A DNA stretch of 64,000 nt, taken from the NCBI GenBank assembly GCA_045649825.1, contig JAZRQO010000017.1:89942-153941 (forward strand), read 5' to 3'. Below the pieces are notes generated by a model. The model saw only the letters and a list, made by a program, of their open reading frames with translations. It was not told where the DNA came from and made no database searches. This DNA is from RGIG9115 sp045649825 (GTDB lineage Bacteria > Bacillota > Clostridia > UBA1381). Shown here piece after piece: positions 37,907 through 45,631 of the stretch. The translations under genes were made by a program, and so were the position numbers. The first letter of the stretch is position 1. Every line of letters starts with the position of its first letter.

Positions 37907-40900
37907 ATGAAGCTCATAGAAGTTTTAAACGAAAACAAATCGTTTTGCGAAATTAAAAACTTAATATCAAATAGTTCCTACCCTTTGTATATAACAGATG
38001 TTTGCGAGGCTGCGCAGGCGCATCTCATATCCGCAATCCAGAGCCAAAACTCTAAAAGAAGTCTTGTTGTTTGCTATACTGATACCGAAGCTGCAGAACT
38101 ATATAAGGAATTATCTTTTTATTCCGAAAATGTTTCAAGGTTTCCTTCCAGAGAGCTTGTTTTTCATGATGTTGAAGCTGTAGGACTTGAGAGTGAGCAC
38201 AGAAGAATAAGAGCTTTGAGCAATTGGGAAAACGGCGGTATATTGGTAACTTCCGTAGAGGCGATTATGCATTATACCCTAACCCCTGAACATTTTACAA
38301 ACGATAGAATTGAACTCAAAGTAGGGGATACAATAGATCCTGAATATCTTAAAGAAAAGCTTGTTGGTATGGGATATGTTAATTCCCTTGAAGTTGACGG
38401 AATAGGATTGTTTTCTTCCAGAGGCGGAATTGTTGATATATATTCTCCCAATATGAAGCTTCCTGTAAGAATTGAGTTTTTTGATGATGAGATTGATTCC
38501 ATACGTTCCTTTGACTGGGAAACCCAAAGGAGTGTTGAAAATCTCAGTTCTGCACTTGTGCTTGTTTCAAGAGAGCAGATAATGAATGATGAAGAACGCG
38601 GAAGACTGGTTGAAACTTTAAAAAAATTATCTTCGGATTATCCTGAAAATGAAACATTGAAGCATGAACTCGAAAAAGCTGAAAACGGCATTGCTTTTCC
38701 TTCCGTTGATAAATACATTAAATCAATTTACGGATATATTCCAACAATTCTTGATTTTGCTGATGAATGTATGTTATTTGTTGTTGATACTGACAGAATT
38801 AAAGAACGATTTAAAAATTTTATACACGACCGCAGCGAAGTTATAGCCCAAATGATAGAAAGCGGTGTTATAGTTAACGGTGGTTATGATTATTATCCCG
38901 ACGGTGATGAACTTGTAGGGAGAATTTTAAACGGTTTTACTGTTAATATTTCTTCGTTAGGGGATGGAATTAGTCTTAAATCAAGGCAGATAGTTTCGTT
39001 TCACGGAAAGCTCGAATATTTATATGATGATTTAACCAAATGGGTTAAAACAGGTTTCACCGTTGTTATTCTTGTTCAGAATAAGGATAAGGCAAAGAAT
39101 CTGTTTGGAGTATTAAAGGATAAAGGCTATAATTGTATTGTATCTTCTGATAAAGAAGTAAAAAAATCAACAATTAACATTGTTCCGGGTTTTTTAAAAA
39201 ACGGCTTTGAATATGCAGATCCCGGATTTGTTGTTATTTCTGACAGGGAAATTTTTGAAAAAAGTAAAACAAGGCGTATCCTTAAAGACGATAATGCAAA
39301 ACGAATAAAGTCATATAACGATATTAATCCCGGTGACTACGTTGTACATCGTACCCACGGAATTGGTATATATGATGGAATTCATAAAATGACTGTAAAC
39401 GGAATTACAAAAGATTATCTTAGAGTTTCTTACCGTGACAGTGATGTTTTGTATGTGCCTGTTGAACAGTTGGATTTGCTTTATAAATATTCAGCGAGTG
39501 AGGATAAGCCTGTTAAGGTAAATAAACTTGGTGGCAAGGAATGGAGTAATACTAAAAGCAGAGTAAAAAAATCAACTGCTGAAATGGCGAAAAAACTTGT
39601 TGCACTTTATGCTGAACGTGAAAAAACCAAAGGCTTTGCTTTTTCAAAGGATACAGTTTGGCAAAGAGATTTTGAAGACTCATTTGTTTATACTGAAACA
39701 GACGACCAACTAAGAAGTATAGAAGAAGTAAAGACGGATATGGAAAAGGACCGTCCTATGGATAGGCTTCTGTGCGGTGACGTTGGATTTGGAAAAACAG
39801 AAGTGGCACTTCGTGCGGCATTCAAATCTGTTATGGATGGTAAGCAGGTGGCATATCTGTGCCCAACAACAATTCTTGCTATGCAGCACTTCAATACATT
39901 TTCAGAAAGAATGTCAGCTTTTCCTGTTAAGGTTGAAATGCTATCCAGATTTCGCACAAAAACTGAGCAGGAGAAAATAATCAGAAAACTGAAAACAGGG
40001 GAGATAGATGTAATAATCGGTACACACAGGCTATTACAGAAAGACCTCGAGTTTTCAGACCTTGGTCTTTTAATAATTGACGAAGAACAAAGATTTGGTG
40101 TTGCACATAAAGAAAAGCTTAAAGAGCTTAAGAGGAGTATAGATGTGCTTTCAATGACTGCAACGCCTATACCCAGAACTCTTCATATGTCTATGATTTC
40201 GGTTAGGGATATGAGTGTTTTGACGCAAGCCCCACAAAACAGGTATCCTGTTCAGACATTTGTTCTTGAGGAAGACAGCAGAATAATTGCAGATGCAATA
40301 AACCTCGAGATGTCACGAGGTGGTCAGGTTTTCTATCTTTATAACAGAGTTCAGGGAATTTTTAAAAAAGCTGATGAAATACAAAAAATGTTTCCCGACA
40401 AGGTTGTCCGCGTGGGACACGGAAAAATGGACGAAACCCAGCTTGAGGATGTAATGCACGGTATGGTTGTGGGCGAAACTGATATACTTGTTTGCACGAC
40501 CATAATTGAAACAGGACTTGATATCCCTAATGCAAATACAATAATAATTGAAAATGCCGATAAAATGGGCCTTGCTCAGCTATACCAACTCAGAGGACGC
40601 GTCGGTAGGTCGAATAAAAAAGCCTATGCATACCTCACTTACAAAAGAAATAAGGAAATGACTGAAACTGCCCGAAAAAGGCTTCAGGCTATAAAAGAAT
40701 TTACTGAATTTGGTTCTGGCTTCAAAATAGCTCTAAAGGATCTTGAAATCAGAGGTGCAGGTGATATTCTCGGAGCTCAGCAGCACGGACATATGGACGC
40801 TGTCGGTTACGATTTATACTGCAGAATCCTTAAAGAAAGTGTTGATGAGGCAACGGGTGCTGAAGTCAGAGAAGAGGCGGAAACGTCAATAGATATAAGC

Positions 40901-41305
40901 GTTGATGCATATATTCCTGAAAGATATATTTCTGCAGCTGCGCAGAGGATTGAGATGTACAAAAAGATTTCTCACATCGAAAACGAAGATGATGAATTTG
41001 AAGTTGAAGATGAAATGATAGACCGTTTCGGAGACATACCGCGTGCAGCTCAGAATGTAATTCTTGTGGCATTGCTTAAAGCAAAAGCCAGAAAAGCAGG
41101 AATTTCTGAAATATCTCAGAAAGGTGATTTTCTTAATATAACTTTTCTAAAAGCAGATATTCCGGTGCTTATAGGTCTTGTTAAAAGTGAGCCTCATAAG
41201 TATAAGCTTATACCGGGAGATGTGCCAAGACTTAGAATAAAGCTAACAGATAAAGAAAAAGTTCTAAAAGAAGCTGATACTTTTGTGAGTATGCTTATTA
41301 TTTAA
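37907..41305 (+). CDS. mfd: Transcription-repair coupling factor
   Basis: Removes RNA polymerase stalled at lesions and recruits UvrA. It has 1132 residues: UvrB-homology N-terminal domain (about 30-320), RNA-polymerase-interaction (CarD-like) domain with DYVVHRTHGIGIYDGI near residue 480, the DNA translocase with Walker A GDVGFGKTEVALRA near 624 and motif II IIDEEQRFG near 724, motif VI QLRGRVGRS near 895, and the C-terminal TRCF domain. Complete. GGAGG precedes the ATG. Confidence 0.97.
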   Translation: MKLIEVLNENKSFCEIKNLISNSSYPLYITDVCEAAQAHLISAIQSQNSKRSLVVCYTDTEAAELYKELSFYSENVSRFPSRELVFHDVEAVGLESEHRRIRALSNWENGGILVTSVEAIMHYTLTPEHFTNDRIELKVGDTIDPEYLKEKLVGMGYVNSLEVDGIGLFSSRGGIVDIYSPNMKLPVRIEFFDDEIDSIRSFDWETQRSVENLSSALVLVSREQIMNDEERGRLVETLKKLSSDYPENETLKHELEKAENGIAFPSVDKYIKSIYGYIPTILDFADECMLFVVDTDRIKERFKNFIHDRSEVIAQMIESGVIVNGGYDYYPDGDELVGRILNGFTVNISSLGDGISLKSRQIVSFHGKLEYLYDDLTKWVKTGFTVVILVQNKDKAKNLFGVLKDKGYNCIVSSDKEVKKSTINIVPGFLKNGFEYADPGFVVISDREIFEKSKTRRILKDDNAKRIKSYNDINPGDYVVHRTHGIGIYDGIHKMTVNGITKDYLRVSYRDSDVLYVPVEQLDLLYKYSASEDKPVKVNKLGGKEWSNTKSRVKKSTAEMAKKLVALYAEREKTKGFAFSKDTVWQRDFEDSFVYTETDDQLRSIEEVKTDMEKDRPMDRLLCGDVGFGKTEVALRAAFKSVMDGKQVAYLCPTTILAMQHFNTFSERMSAFPVKVEMLSRFRTKTEQEKIIRKLKTGEIDVIIGTHRLLQKDLEFSDLGLLIIDEEQRFGVAHKEKLKELKRSIDVLSMTATPIPRTLHMSMISVRDMSVLTQAPQNRYPVQTFVLEEDSRIIADAINLEMSRGGQVFYLYNRVQGIFKKADEIQKMFPDKVVRVGHGKMDETQLEDVMHGMVVGETDILVCTTIIETGLDIPNANTIIIENADKMGLAQLYQLRGRVGRSNKKAYAYLTYKRNKEMTETARKRLQAIKEFTEFGSGFKIALKDLEIRGAGDILGAQQHGHMDAVGYDLYCRILKESVDEATGAEVREEAETSIDISVDAYIPERYISAAAQRIEMYKKISHIENEDDEFEVEDEMIDRFGDIPRAAQNVILVALLKAKARKAGISEISQKGDFLNITFLKADIPVLIGLVKSEPHKYKLIPGDVPRLRIKLTDKEKVLKEADTFVSMLII

Positions 41306-41357
41306 AATATAATGAATGTAATATATTGTGATAAAAAACTAAAGTTTTAAACAGCCA

Positions 41358-41381
41358 CCGGACGGCTAAAATGCCGCCCGG
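41358..41381 (-). terminator. Hairpin downstream of the Cys-rich peptide gene
   Basis: On the minus strand CCGGGCGGC pairs with GCCGTCCGG over a 6-base loop with one G-U pair. On the plus strand the same position is an A-C mismatch, so the hairpin serves minus-strand transcripts better. No long T tract follows, so it may be a weak terminator or a stabilising 3' end. Confidence 0.55.
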
Positions 41382-41396
41382 CAACCGTGCGGTATA

Positions 41397-41498
41397 TTAG
41401 TCGCACATGCAGGTTACAATCACAATAATGATAAGTACCCATAAAATCATGTCTAAGTCAAAGTTTCCGCAGCCCTTGTTGCATCCGCATCCTTCCAT
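41397..41498 (-). CDS. 33-residue Cys-rich single-pass membrane peptide, possible sporulation peptide
   Basis: Begins MEGCGCNKGCGNFD, then a hydrophobic helix (MILWVLIIIVIV) and ends TCMCD. The gene is supported by an excellent AGGAGG site 9 bases before the ATG and by codon-complete length. The shape (Gly/Cys-rich head, one membrane helix, tiny size) is like the YjcZ-type sporulation peptides of Bacillus, but I see no diagnostic motif. A SigK-like promoter lies just upstream. It is transcribed against mfd and the SCP2-like gene. Confidence 0.72.
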   Translation of the reverse strand: MEGCGCNKGCGNFDLDMILWVLIIIVIVTCMCD

Positions 41499-41528
41499 GA
41501 TTAGTGCCTCCTTTCTTGCAATGTAGTA

Positions 41529-41557
41529 TATACTATGCAATATAACTTTGAATGGTG
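41529..41557 (-). promoter_or_regulatory. SigK-like promoter for the Cys-rich peptide
   Basis: Read on the minus strand: CACC, 16 bases, CATAGTATA. This fits the B. subtilis SigK pattern mACm-N16-CATAnnnTA at every specified base, about 24 bases upstream of a plausible leader and ribosome binding site. The match is seen; the sigma-factor assignment is inference. Confidence 0.55.
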
Positions 41558-41584
41558 AATGTATACAAAAAATCAAACCTTCTA

Positions 41585-41614
41585 TTGACAAATACGTGAG
41601 GCAGAATGTATAAT
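41585..41614 (+). promoter_or_regulatory. SigA promoter of the SCP2-like gene
   Basis: Perfect TTGACA (41585-41590), 18-bp spacer, perfect TATAAT (41609-41614), 31 bases before the start codon. Confidence 0.9.
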
Positions 41615-41645
41615 ATGGATATAAAATATGAAAGGATGATGGCAT

Positions 41646-42104
41646 ATGACATATGCAGATGCGTTTCACAAAATAAAAGCTAAACTTGCAAACGTTGATA
41701 CTAGCTCTTTTGAGGAAAACTTTGCAATTCAAGTTACTATTAAGGATGAAGATGCAGCAGGTACTTTTTACGTAGCATATATTGGCGGAGAGTTTTTCGT
41801 TGAACCTTATGACTACAGAGATAATGTTGCAGCAATTGATATAACAGTAGATAATTTTGTTAAGCTTGTAACTGGCAGAATTAAGGCTGAAAAAGCACTT
41901 GAAGACGGAAGAATTGATTGCTTCGGTGATAAAACAGCTGTAGCTAAGCTTGGCGGCATTGTAAAGGCTGCAAAGAAGGCGGCACCTAAAAAAGCTGAAC
42001 CTGCTGTAAAAAAGGAAACTGGACCGAAAAAAGTTTCAGCAAAGAAGCCTGTAGAGAAGAAAACACCTGCTAAGAAAACAGGGAAGACAACTGCTAATAA
42101 ATAA
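41646..42104 (+). CDS. SCP2-like domain protein with basic Lys/Ala/Pro tail
   Basis: A 152-residue protein. Residues 1-105 resemble a bacterial SCP2 (sterol carrier protein 2-like) domain: FYVAYIGGEFFVEPYDY and the DNFVKLVTGRIKAEKALEDGRI helix-turn that precedes the ligand pocket. Residues ~108-152 are a low-complexity basic tail (AAKKAAPKKAEPAVKK and repeats of KKP/KKT) like histone H1 tails. Small lone SCP2 proteins are common in Clostridia; the H1-like extension is unusual. It is monocistronic with a consensus promoter and strong terminator. Ligand and role unknown. Confidence 0.8.
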   Translation: MTYADAFHKIKAKLANVDTSSFEENFAIQVTIKDEDAAGTFYVAYIGGEFFVEPYDYRDNVAAIDITVDNFVKLVTGRIKAEKALEDGRIDCFGDKTAVAKLGGIVKAAKKAAPKKAEPAVKKETGPKKVSAKKPVEKKTPAKKTGKTTANK

Positions 42105-42113
42105 TAACCAAAC

Positions 42114-42152
42114 AAAAATCCGGCAGAACTTTATATCTGCCGGATTTTTTTG
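42114..42152. terminator. Bidirectional terminator between the SCP2-like gene and prs
   Basis: AAAAATCCGGCAGA pairs with TCTGCCGGATTTTT over an 8-base loop, followed by more T on the plus strand and preceded by A runs, so it serves both convergent genes. Confidence 0.93.
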
Positions 42153-42159
42153 TTTGCTA

Positions 42160-43287
42160 TCAATCTTTTTTGATTTTTTCAACCAATGCCTGAATTTTTT
42201 GAACAGGATTAAGGAGTTCGCTTATTGTTGAGTCGTGGTTCATTGTGTTAATAAGAAGTGAAATGTATTTTGCCATTTCAACTTCACAGTACCAATCTCT
42301 ATCGTTAAGACCGGGCTGACGGTATACAAGATTAGTTGTAAATACTTTATCAATCAAGCCGTCTGAATAAGCCCTGTCAAATACCTCAAGACCGTTTGTG
42401 AATAAACCGAAGGTTGTGAACACAAATATTCTCTTTGCACCTTTTTGTTTGATTTTGCTTGCAACGTCTATCATTGATTCGCCGCTTGAAATCATATCGT
42501 CAACGATAATAACATCTTTACCTTTAAGCTCGCGTCCGAGATATTCGTGTGCTTCGATTGGGTTCTTTCCGTCGATTACAACGCTATAGTTTCTTCTTTT
42601 ATAGAACATACCGAGGTCGAGTTTAAGTACTGCTGAATAGTACATTGAACGCGACATTCCGCCTTCGTCAGGTGAGATTACAACGGTGTGATTTTTATCA
42701 AGTTCTATATCGGGTACAGCTCTTGTAAGAGCTTTTATCATCTGATATGTGGGCTGTACATTATCAAAACCGTGAAGGGGAATAGCATTTGAAATTCTGG
42801 GGTCGTGAGCGTCAAATGTGATTATGTTTGACACACCCATCTGAACGAGTTCCTGAAGCATAATTGCTGCATCAAGAGATTCACGGCTTGTTCTTCTGTG
42901 CTGTCTGCCTTCGTAAAGCATAGGCATAACAACAGTCACACGTCTTGCTTTACCGCCCATAGCGCCGATTATACGCTTAAGGTCCTGGAAATGGTCATCT
43001 GGACTCATATGGTTTTCAAATCCGTACATTTTGTATGTAACGCCGTAATTAAAAATGTCGCAAATAATGTAGACATCATGACCTCTTACAGATTCGTTAA
43101 TAACGCACTTACCTTCGCCGGTGCCGAATCTTGGGCAATTTACGTGAGTAACATATGTTTCTTCGTCTTCAAAAGCTCTGAAGCTTTTAAGGTATCTGTC
43201 AATTTTGGCTGTAATATCTTCCGCACCTTTCATGCTGATGATACTGAGCTTTCCGTAAATAGGTGTTCCGTTCAGAGAGTTTGGCAT
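42160..43287 (-). CDS. prs: Divergent ribose-phosphate pyrophosphokinase (long form)
   Basis: Makes PRPP from ribose-5-phosphate and ATP. At 375 residues it is longer than the ~315 of classic Prs. Seen: two tandem phosphoribosyltransferase-like folds, the PRPP-binding loop DVIIVDDMISSGES near residue 255, and a flexible-loop motif GRQHRRTSRES where classic enzymes have RQDRK. The metal-site region reads TFDAHDPRISNA rather than DLHAxQIQGFF. It has an N-terminal extension of ~40 residues and a C-terminal one of ~30. It is probably an enzyme of the same reaction, but a distinct subfamily. It is alone on the minus strand with its own promoter. Confidence 0.83.
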   Translation of the reverse strand: MPNSLNGTPIYGKLSIISMKGAEDITAKIDRYLKSFRAFEDEETYVTHVNCPRFGTGEGKCVINESVRGHDVYIICDIFNYGVTYKMYGFENHMSPDDHFQDLKRIIGAMGGKARRVTVVMPMLYEGRQHRRTSRESLDAAIMLQELVQMGVSNIITFDAHDPRISNAIPLHGFDNVQPTYQMIKALTRAVPDIELDKNHTVVISPDEGGMSRSMYYSAVLKLDLGMFYKRRNYSVVIDGKNPIEAHEYLGRELKGKDVIIVDDMISSGESMIDVASKIKQKGAKRIFVFTTFGLFTNGLEVFDRAYSDGLIDKVFTTNLVYRQPGLNDRDWYCEVEMAKYISLLINTMNHDSTISELLNPVQKIQALVEKIKKD

Positions 43288-43352
43288 GGTTCACTTCAAT
43301 CCTTCCTTAAATCCGTATCGCAGAATATATCCACTATATTTTTACCAATATT

Positions 43353-43381
43353 ACTATAACACATATTTCGACAATTTGCAA
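43353..43381 (-). promoter_or_regulatory. SigA-type promoter of prs
   Basis: On the minus strand TTGCAA, 17-bp spacer, TATAGT, leaving a leader of about 58 bases. Confidence 0.72.
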
Positions 43382-43433
43382 GTGAAATTTTGGATTAATA
43401 AAAAATATATTTTCACTATATTTTGTGCTATTT

Positions 43434-43543
43434 TTATAAAAAAGATTTAAAAATTATCAACCCCTGACCCCCAATCTTGGGGGCATAAAGGAAATCTTTT
43501 TTTGAATAAGCTAATTTGCACACGTTGCGTGCAAATTCCTATA
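43434..43543. repeat. Structured ~110-bp repeat, tandem copy 1
   Basis: This unit lies in the 513-bp gene-free gap between prs and ctsR. It holds an 11-bp outer inverted repeat (AAAAAAGATTT at 43438-43448, AAATCTTTTTT at 43492-43502) enclosing a CCCCCA/TGGGGG hairpin (43468-43483). A separate 9-bp hairpin follows, AATTTGCAC / GTGCAAATT at 43513-43537. It is followed directly by copy 2. Confidence 0.93.
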
Positions 43544-43654
43544 TTATAAAAAAGATTTAAAACTTATCAACCCCCTGACCCCCAATCTTGGGGGCATAAA
43601 GGAAATCTTTTTTTGAATAAGCTAATTTGCGCACGTTGCGCGCAAATTCCTATA
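43544..43654. repeat. Structured ~110-bp repeat, tandem copy 2
   Basis: 111 bp, nearly identical to copy 1, with one extra C in the C-run. Its second hairpin reads AATTTGCGC / GCGCAAATT, so an A-T pair of copy 1 is a G-C pair here, a paired change that keeps the stem. It is followed by TTATAAAATAGGAATTTTTT, which folds with the unit's own AATTCCTAT end into a terminator-like hairpin. Confidence 0.93.
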
Positions 43655-43724
43655 TTATAAAATAGGAATTTTTTCACAAAATCAGTGTTTACAAAATGTT
43701 CAAAAAATATACTTTAAATATTCA

Positions 43725-43753
43725 TTGACAAATGTGTAATCAGGGTGTATAAT
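43725..43753 (+). promoter_or_regulatory. SigA promoter of the ctsR-mcsA-mcsB-clpC operon
   Basis: Perfect TTGACA (43725-43730), 17-bp spacer, perfect TATAAT (43748-43753). Confidence 0.93.
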
Positions 43754-43762
43754 TCAATTGAA

Positions 43763-43779
43763 AGTCAAAGAAAGTCAAA
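43763..43779 (+). promoter_or_regulatory. CtsR operator
   Basis: AGTCAAA-GAA-AGTCAAA, an exact fit to the CtsR heptad direct repeat (A/GGTCAAA-NAN-A/GGTCAAA). It sits just after the -10 box over the expected transcription start, where CtsR binding would block initiation until heat or McsB releases it. Confidence 0.95.
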
Positions 43780-43800
43780 GTCAGAACAGGAGGGATAATA

Positions 43801-44253
43801 GTGGGGATGAGTGATAGGATAGAAGCGTTTATATTGCAGCTTCTTTCAGATGAAGATGATTGGATTGAATTAAAAAGGAATGAACTAGCCTCTGTTTTTG
43901 AATGTGTTCCTTCGCAGATAAATTATGTTATATCAACGAGATTTTCGTCTGCAAACGGTTATATAACTGAATCCAGACGTGGCGGCGGCGGTTATCTCAG
44001 AATTAAGAGAATGAGAGCAAATTGCGGACTGTCTGAGTTTATTTCAGGAATAGGCGATTCTGTGGATGCAGTTAGTGCTGTTGGTCTTTTGTCTTCAATT
44101 TCTGCTGCAGGGCTTATTTCCAAAACGGACGAAGAGTTGATACTCACTGCTGTATCAGATAAAAGTCTGTTGATTAACCAGCCTTATAAAAACAGAATAC
44201 GTGCTGAAATATTGAAAAATACACTGTCAAAACTTAGTGAAAGGATGGATTGA
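43801..44253 (+). CDS. ctsR: Transcriptional repressor CtsR
   Basis: Class III heat-shock repressor, dimeric with a winged helix. It has 150 residues; the DNA-binding part shows FECVPSQINYVISTRFS and the Gly-rich wing ESRRGGGGYLRI, which acts as the thermosensor. The GTG start at 43801 is preferred because AGGAGGG lies 6 bases upstream; an ATG is two codons later. It is the first gene of its own regulated operon. Confidence 0.96.
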   Translation: MGMSDRIEAFILQLLSDEDDWIELKRNELASVFECVPSQINYVISTRFSSANGYITESRRGGGGYLRIKRMRANCGLSEFISGIGDSVDAVSAVGLLSSISAAGLISKTDEELILTAVSDKSLLINQPYKNRIRAEILKNTLSKLSERMD

Positions 44254-44258
44254 TAATT

Positions 44259-44615
44259 ATGTTTGATTTTTATGATTTCTTTGGAAATGCAGATTTTTTT
44301 GCTCCCTCAACCGTATACAGAGAGGTAACAAGATGTCCTGTTTGCGGACAAAGCTTTTCGGATTTTAAACGAACAGGAAAGCTCGGCTGCTCTGAATGCT
44401 ATAATACGTTCAAAGGGCCTCTTTCTGAGGTTTTAAGACAAGTCCACAGAAACCCTGTTCATATAGGCAAGGTGCCTGGTAATATGAGAGCAGAGTTTAC
44501 AAAGAAACAAAGACTTGCCACACTTAAAGCTTCCCTTCAGGAGGCAGTCAAAGCTGAAAAATACGAGGAAGCTGCAAAGCTTCATAAAGAAATTGTTGAA
44601 ATTGAGAAAGGGTGA
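44259..44615 (+). CDS. mcsA: McsA-like activator of McsB, short form
   Basis: A 118-residue McsA homologue; McsA binds and activates the arginine kinase McsB and carries zinc clusters plus a UVR motif. Only the second zinc module is present here (CPVCGQSF, then GCSEC); the N-terminal CxxC pair of the ~185-residue Bacillus protein is absent. The C-terminal UVR-type helix pair (LKASLQEAVKAEKYEEAAKLH) remains. ATG 44259 follows AAGGATGG; TTG 44250 is too close to that site. Operon position confirms the call. Confidence 0.9.
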   Translation: MFDFYDFFGNADFFAPSTVYREVTRCPVCGQSFSDFKRTGKLGCSECYNTFKGPLSEVLRQVHRNPVHIGKVPGNMRAEFTKKQRLATLKASLQEAVKAEKYEEAAKLHKEIVEIEKG

Positions 44616-44620
44616 GTGTA

Positions 44621-45625
44621 ATGATTTGGTATAAATATGAGAATCCTGAAATTGTTATAAGCACACGTGTCCGCCTTGCACGTAATCTCAAAGGTATCCC
44701 GTTTCCGGAACAACTTAAAAATAAAGAAGAATATATTAAAAAAATTAAAGATGCAATATTTCTTTCAAATTCTACACTTTCTTCGGATTTTATTGAGTTT
44801 AAGCTTGACACGCTTTCTCACAGAGAAAAACTCTCAATGGTTGAAAAGCATCTGATAAGCTCGCAAATGCTTGATAGCGGAGCTTCTGCTTGTCTTGTAA
44901 ATAAAGATAACACAATGAGCATTATGATTATGGAAGAGGACCATATAAGGCAACAGGTTATACTTGGCGGATATAAACCCGACGAAGCATATGAAATCTG
45001 TAACAAGGTTGATGATGTGCTTAGTGAAAGCCTTGATTTTGCATTTGATGAAAAGCTCGGCTATCTTACTGCTTGCCCTACAAATGTTGGGACCGGTATG
45101 AGAGTTTCAGTTATGATGCATCTGCCCGCTTTAACATTAACCCGCAGAATTGGCAAAATAATCAATTCAGCTGCAAACGTGGGTATGACAGTCCGCGGTT
45201 ATTATGGTGAAGGAACAGAAGCTGACGGATGTTTTTATCAGATTTCAAACCAGATAACAATGGGTGTTTCGGAGCATGAGATAATATCACGTGTTAAAAA
45301 CGTAACTGAACAGATTGTATCATTTGAAAAAGAAGCACGGTCAGAGCTTATTAAACAAAATAAAAATGAAATTGAAAACAGGGTTTGGCGTTCCTTCGGG
45401 ATGCTTAAATATTCAAGGATTAGTTCTTCAAAGGAGGTTATAACACACCTTAGTGATGTTTTGCTTGGAATAAATTTGGGTATAATTACCTTAGATAAAA
45501 ATATTTCGGTAATGGAGCTTATAGTTAAATCTCAGCCGGGTAATATAGCAGACACTGCTATGTCGCCGTCAGAGAGGGATTTAAAACGAGCTGAGTTTAT
45601 ACGAGAAGCTTTTAAGGAGGTATGA
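44621..45625 (+). CDS. mcsB: Protein-arginine kinase McsB
   Basis: Phosphorylates arginines to mark proteins for ClpCP and to inactivate CtsR. It has ~334 residues with the guanido-kinase fold: VISTRVRLARNLKGIPFP near residue 15, and the active-site loop TACPTNVGTGMRVSVMMHLP with its cysteine near residue 150. ATG 44621 follows AAAGGGTGAG; a GTG at 44612 overlapping the mcsA stop gives three more residues. Confidence 0.95.
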   Translation: MIWYKYENPEIVISTRVRLARNLKGIPFPEQLKNKEEYIKKIKDAIFLSNSTLSSDFIEFKLDTLSHREKLSMVEKHLISSQMLDSGASACLVNKDNTMSIMIMEEDHIRQQVILGGYKPDEAYEICNKVDDVLSESLDFAFDEKLGYLTACPTNVGTGMRVSVMMHLPALTLTRRIGKIINSAANVGMTVRGYYGEGTEADGCFYQISNQITMGVSEHEIISRVKNVTEQIVSFEKEARSELIKQNKNEIENRVWRSFGMLKYSRISSSKEVITHLSDVLLGINLGIITLDKNISVMELIVKSQPGNIADTAMSPSERDLKRAEFIREAFKEV

Positions 45626-45631
45626 TTTATT

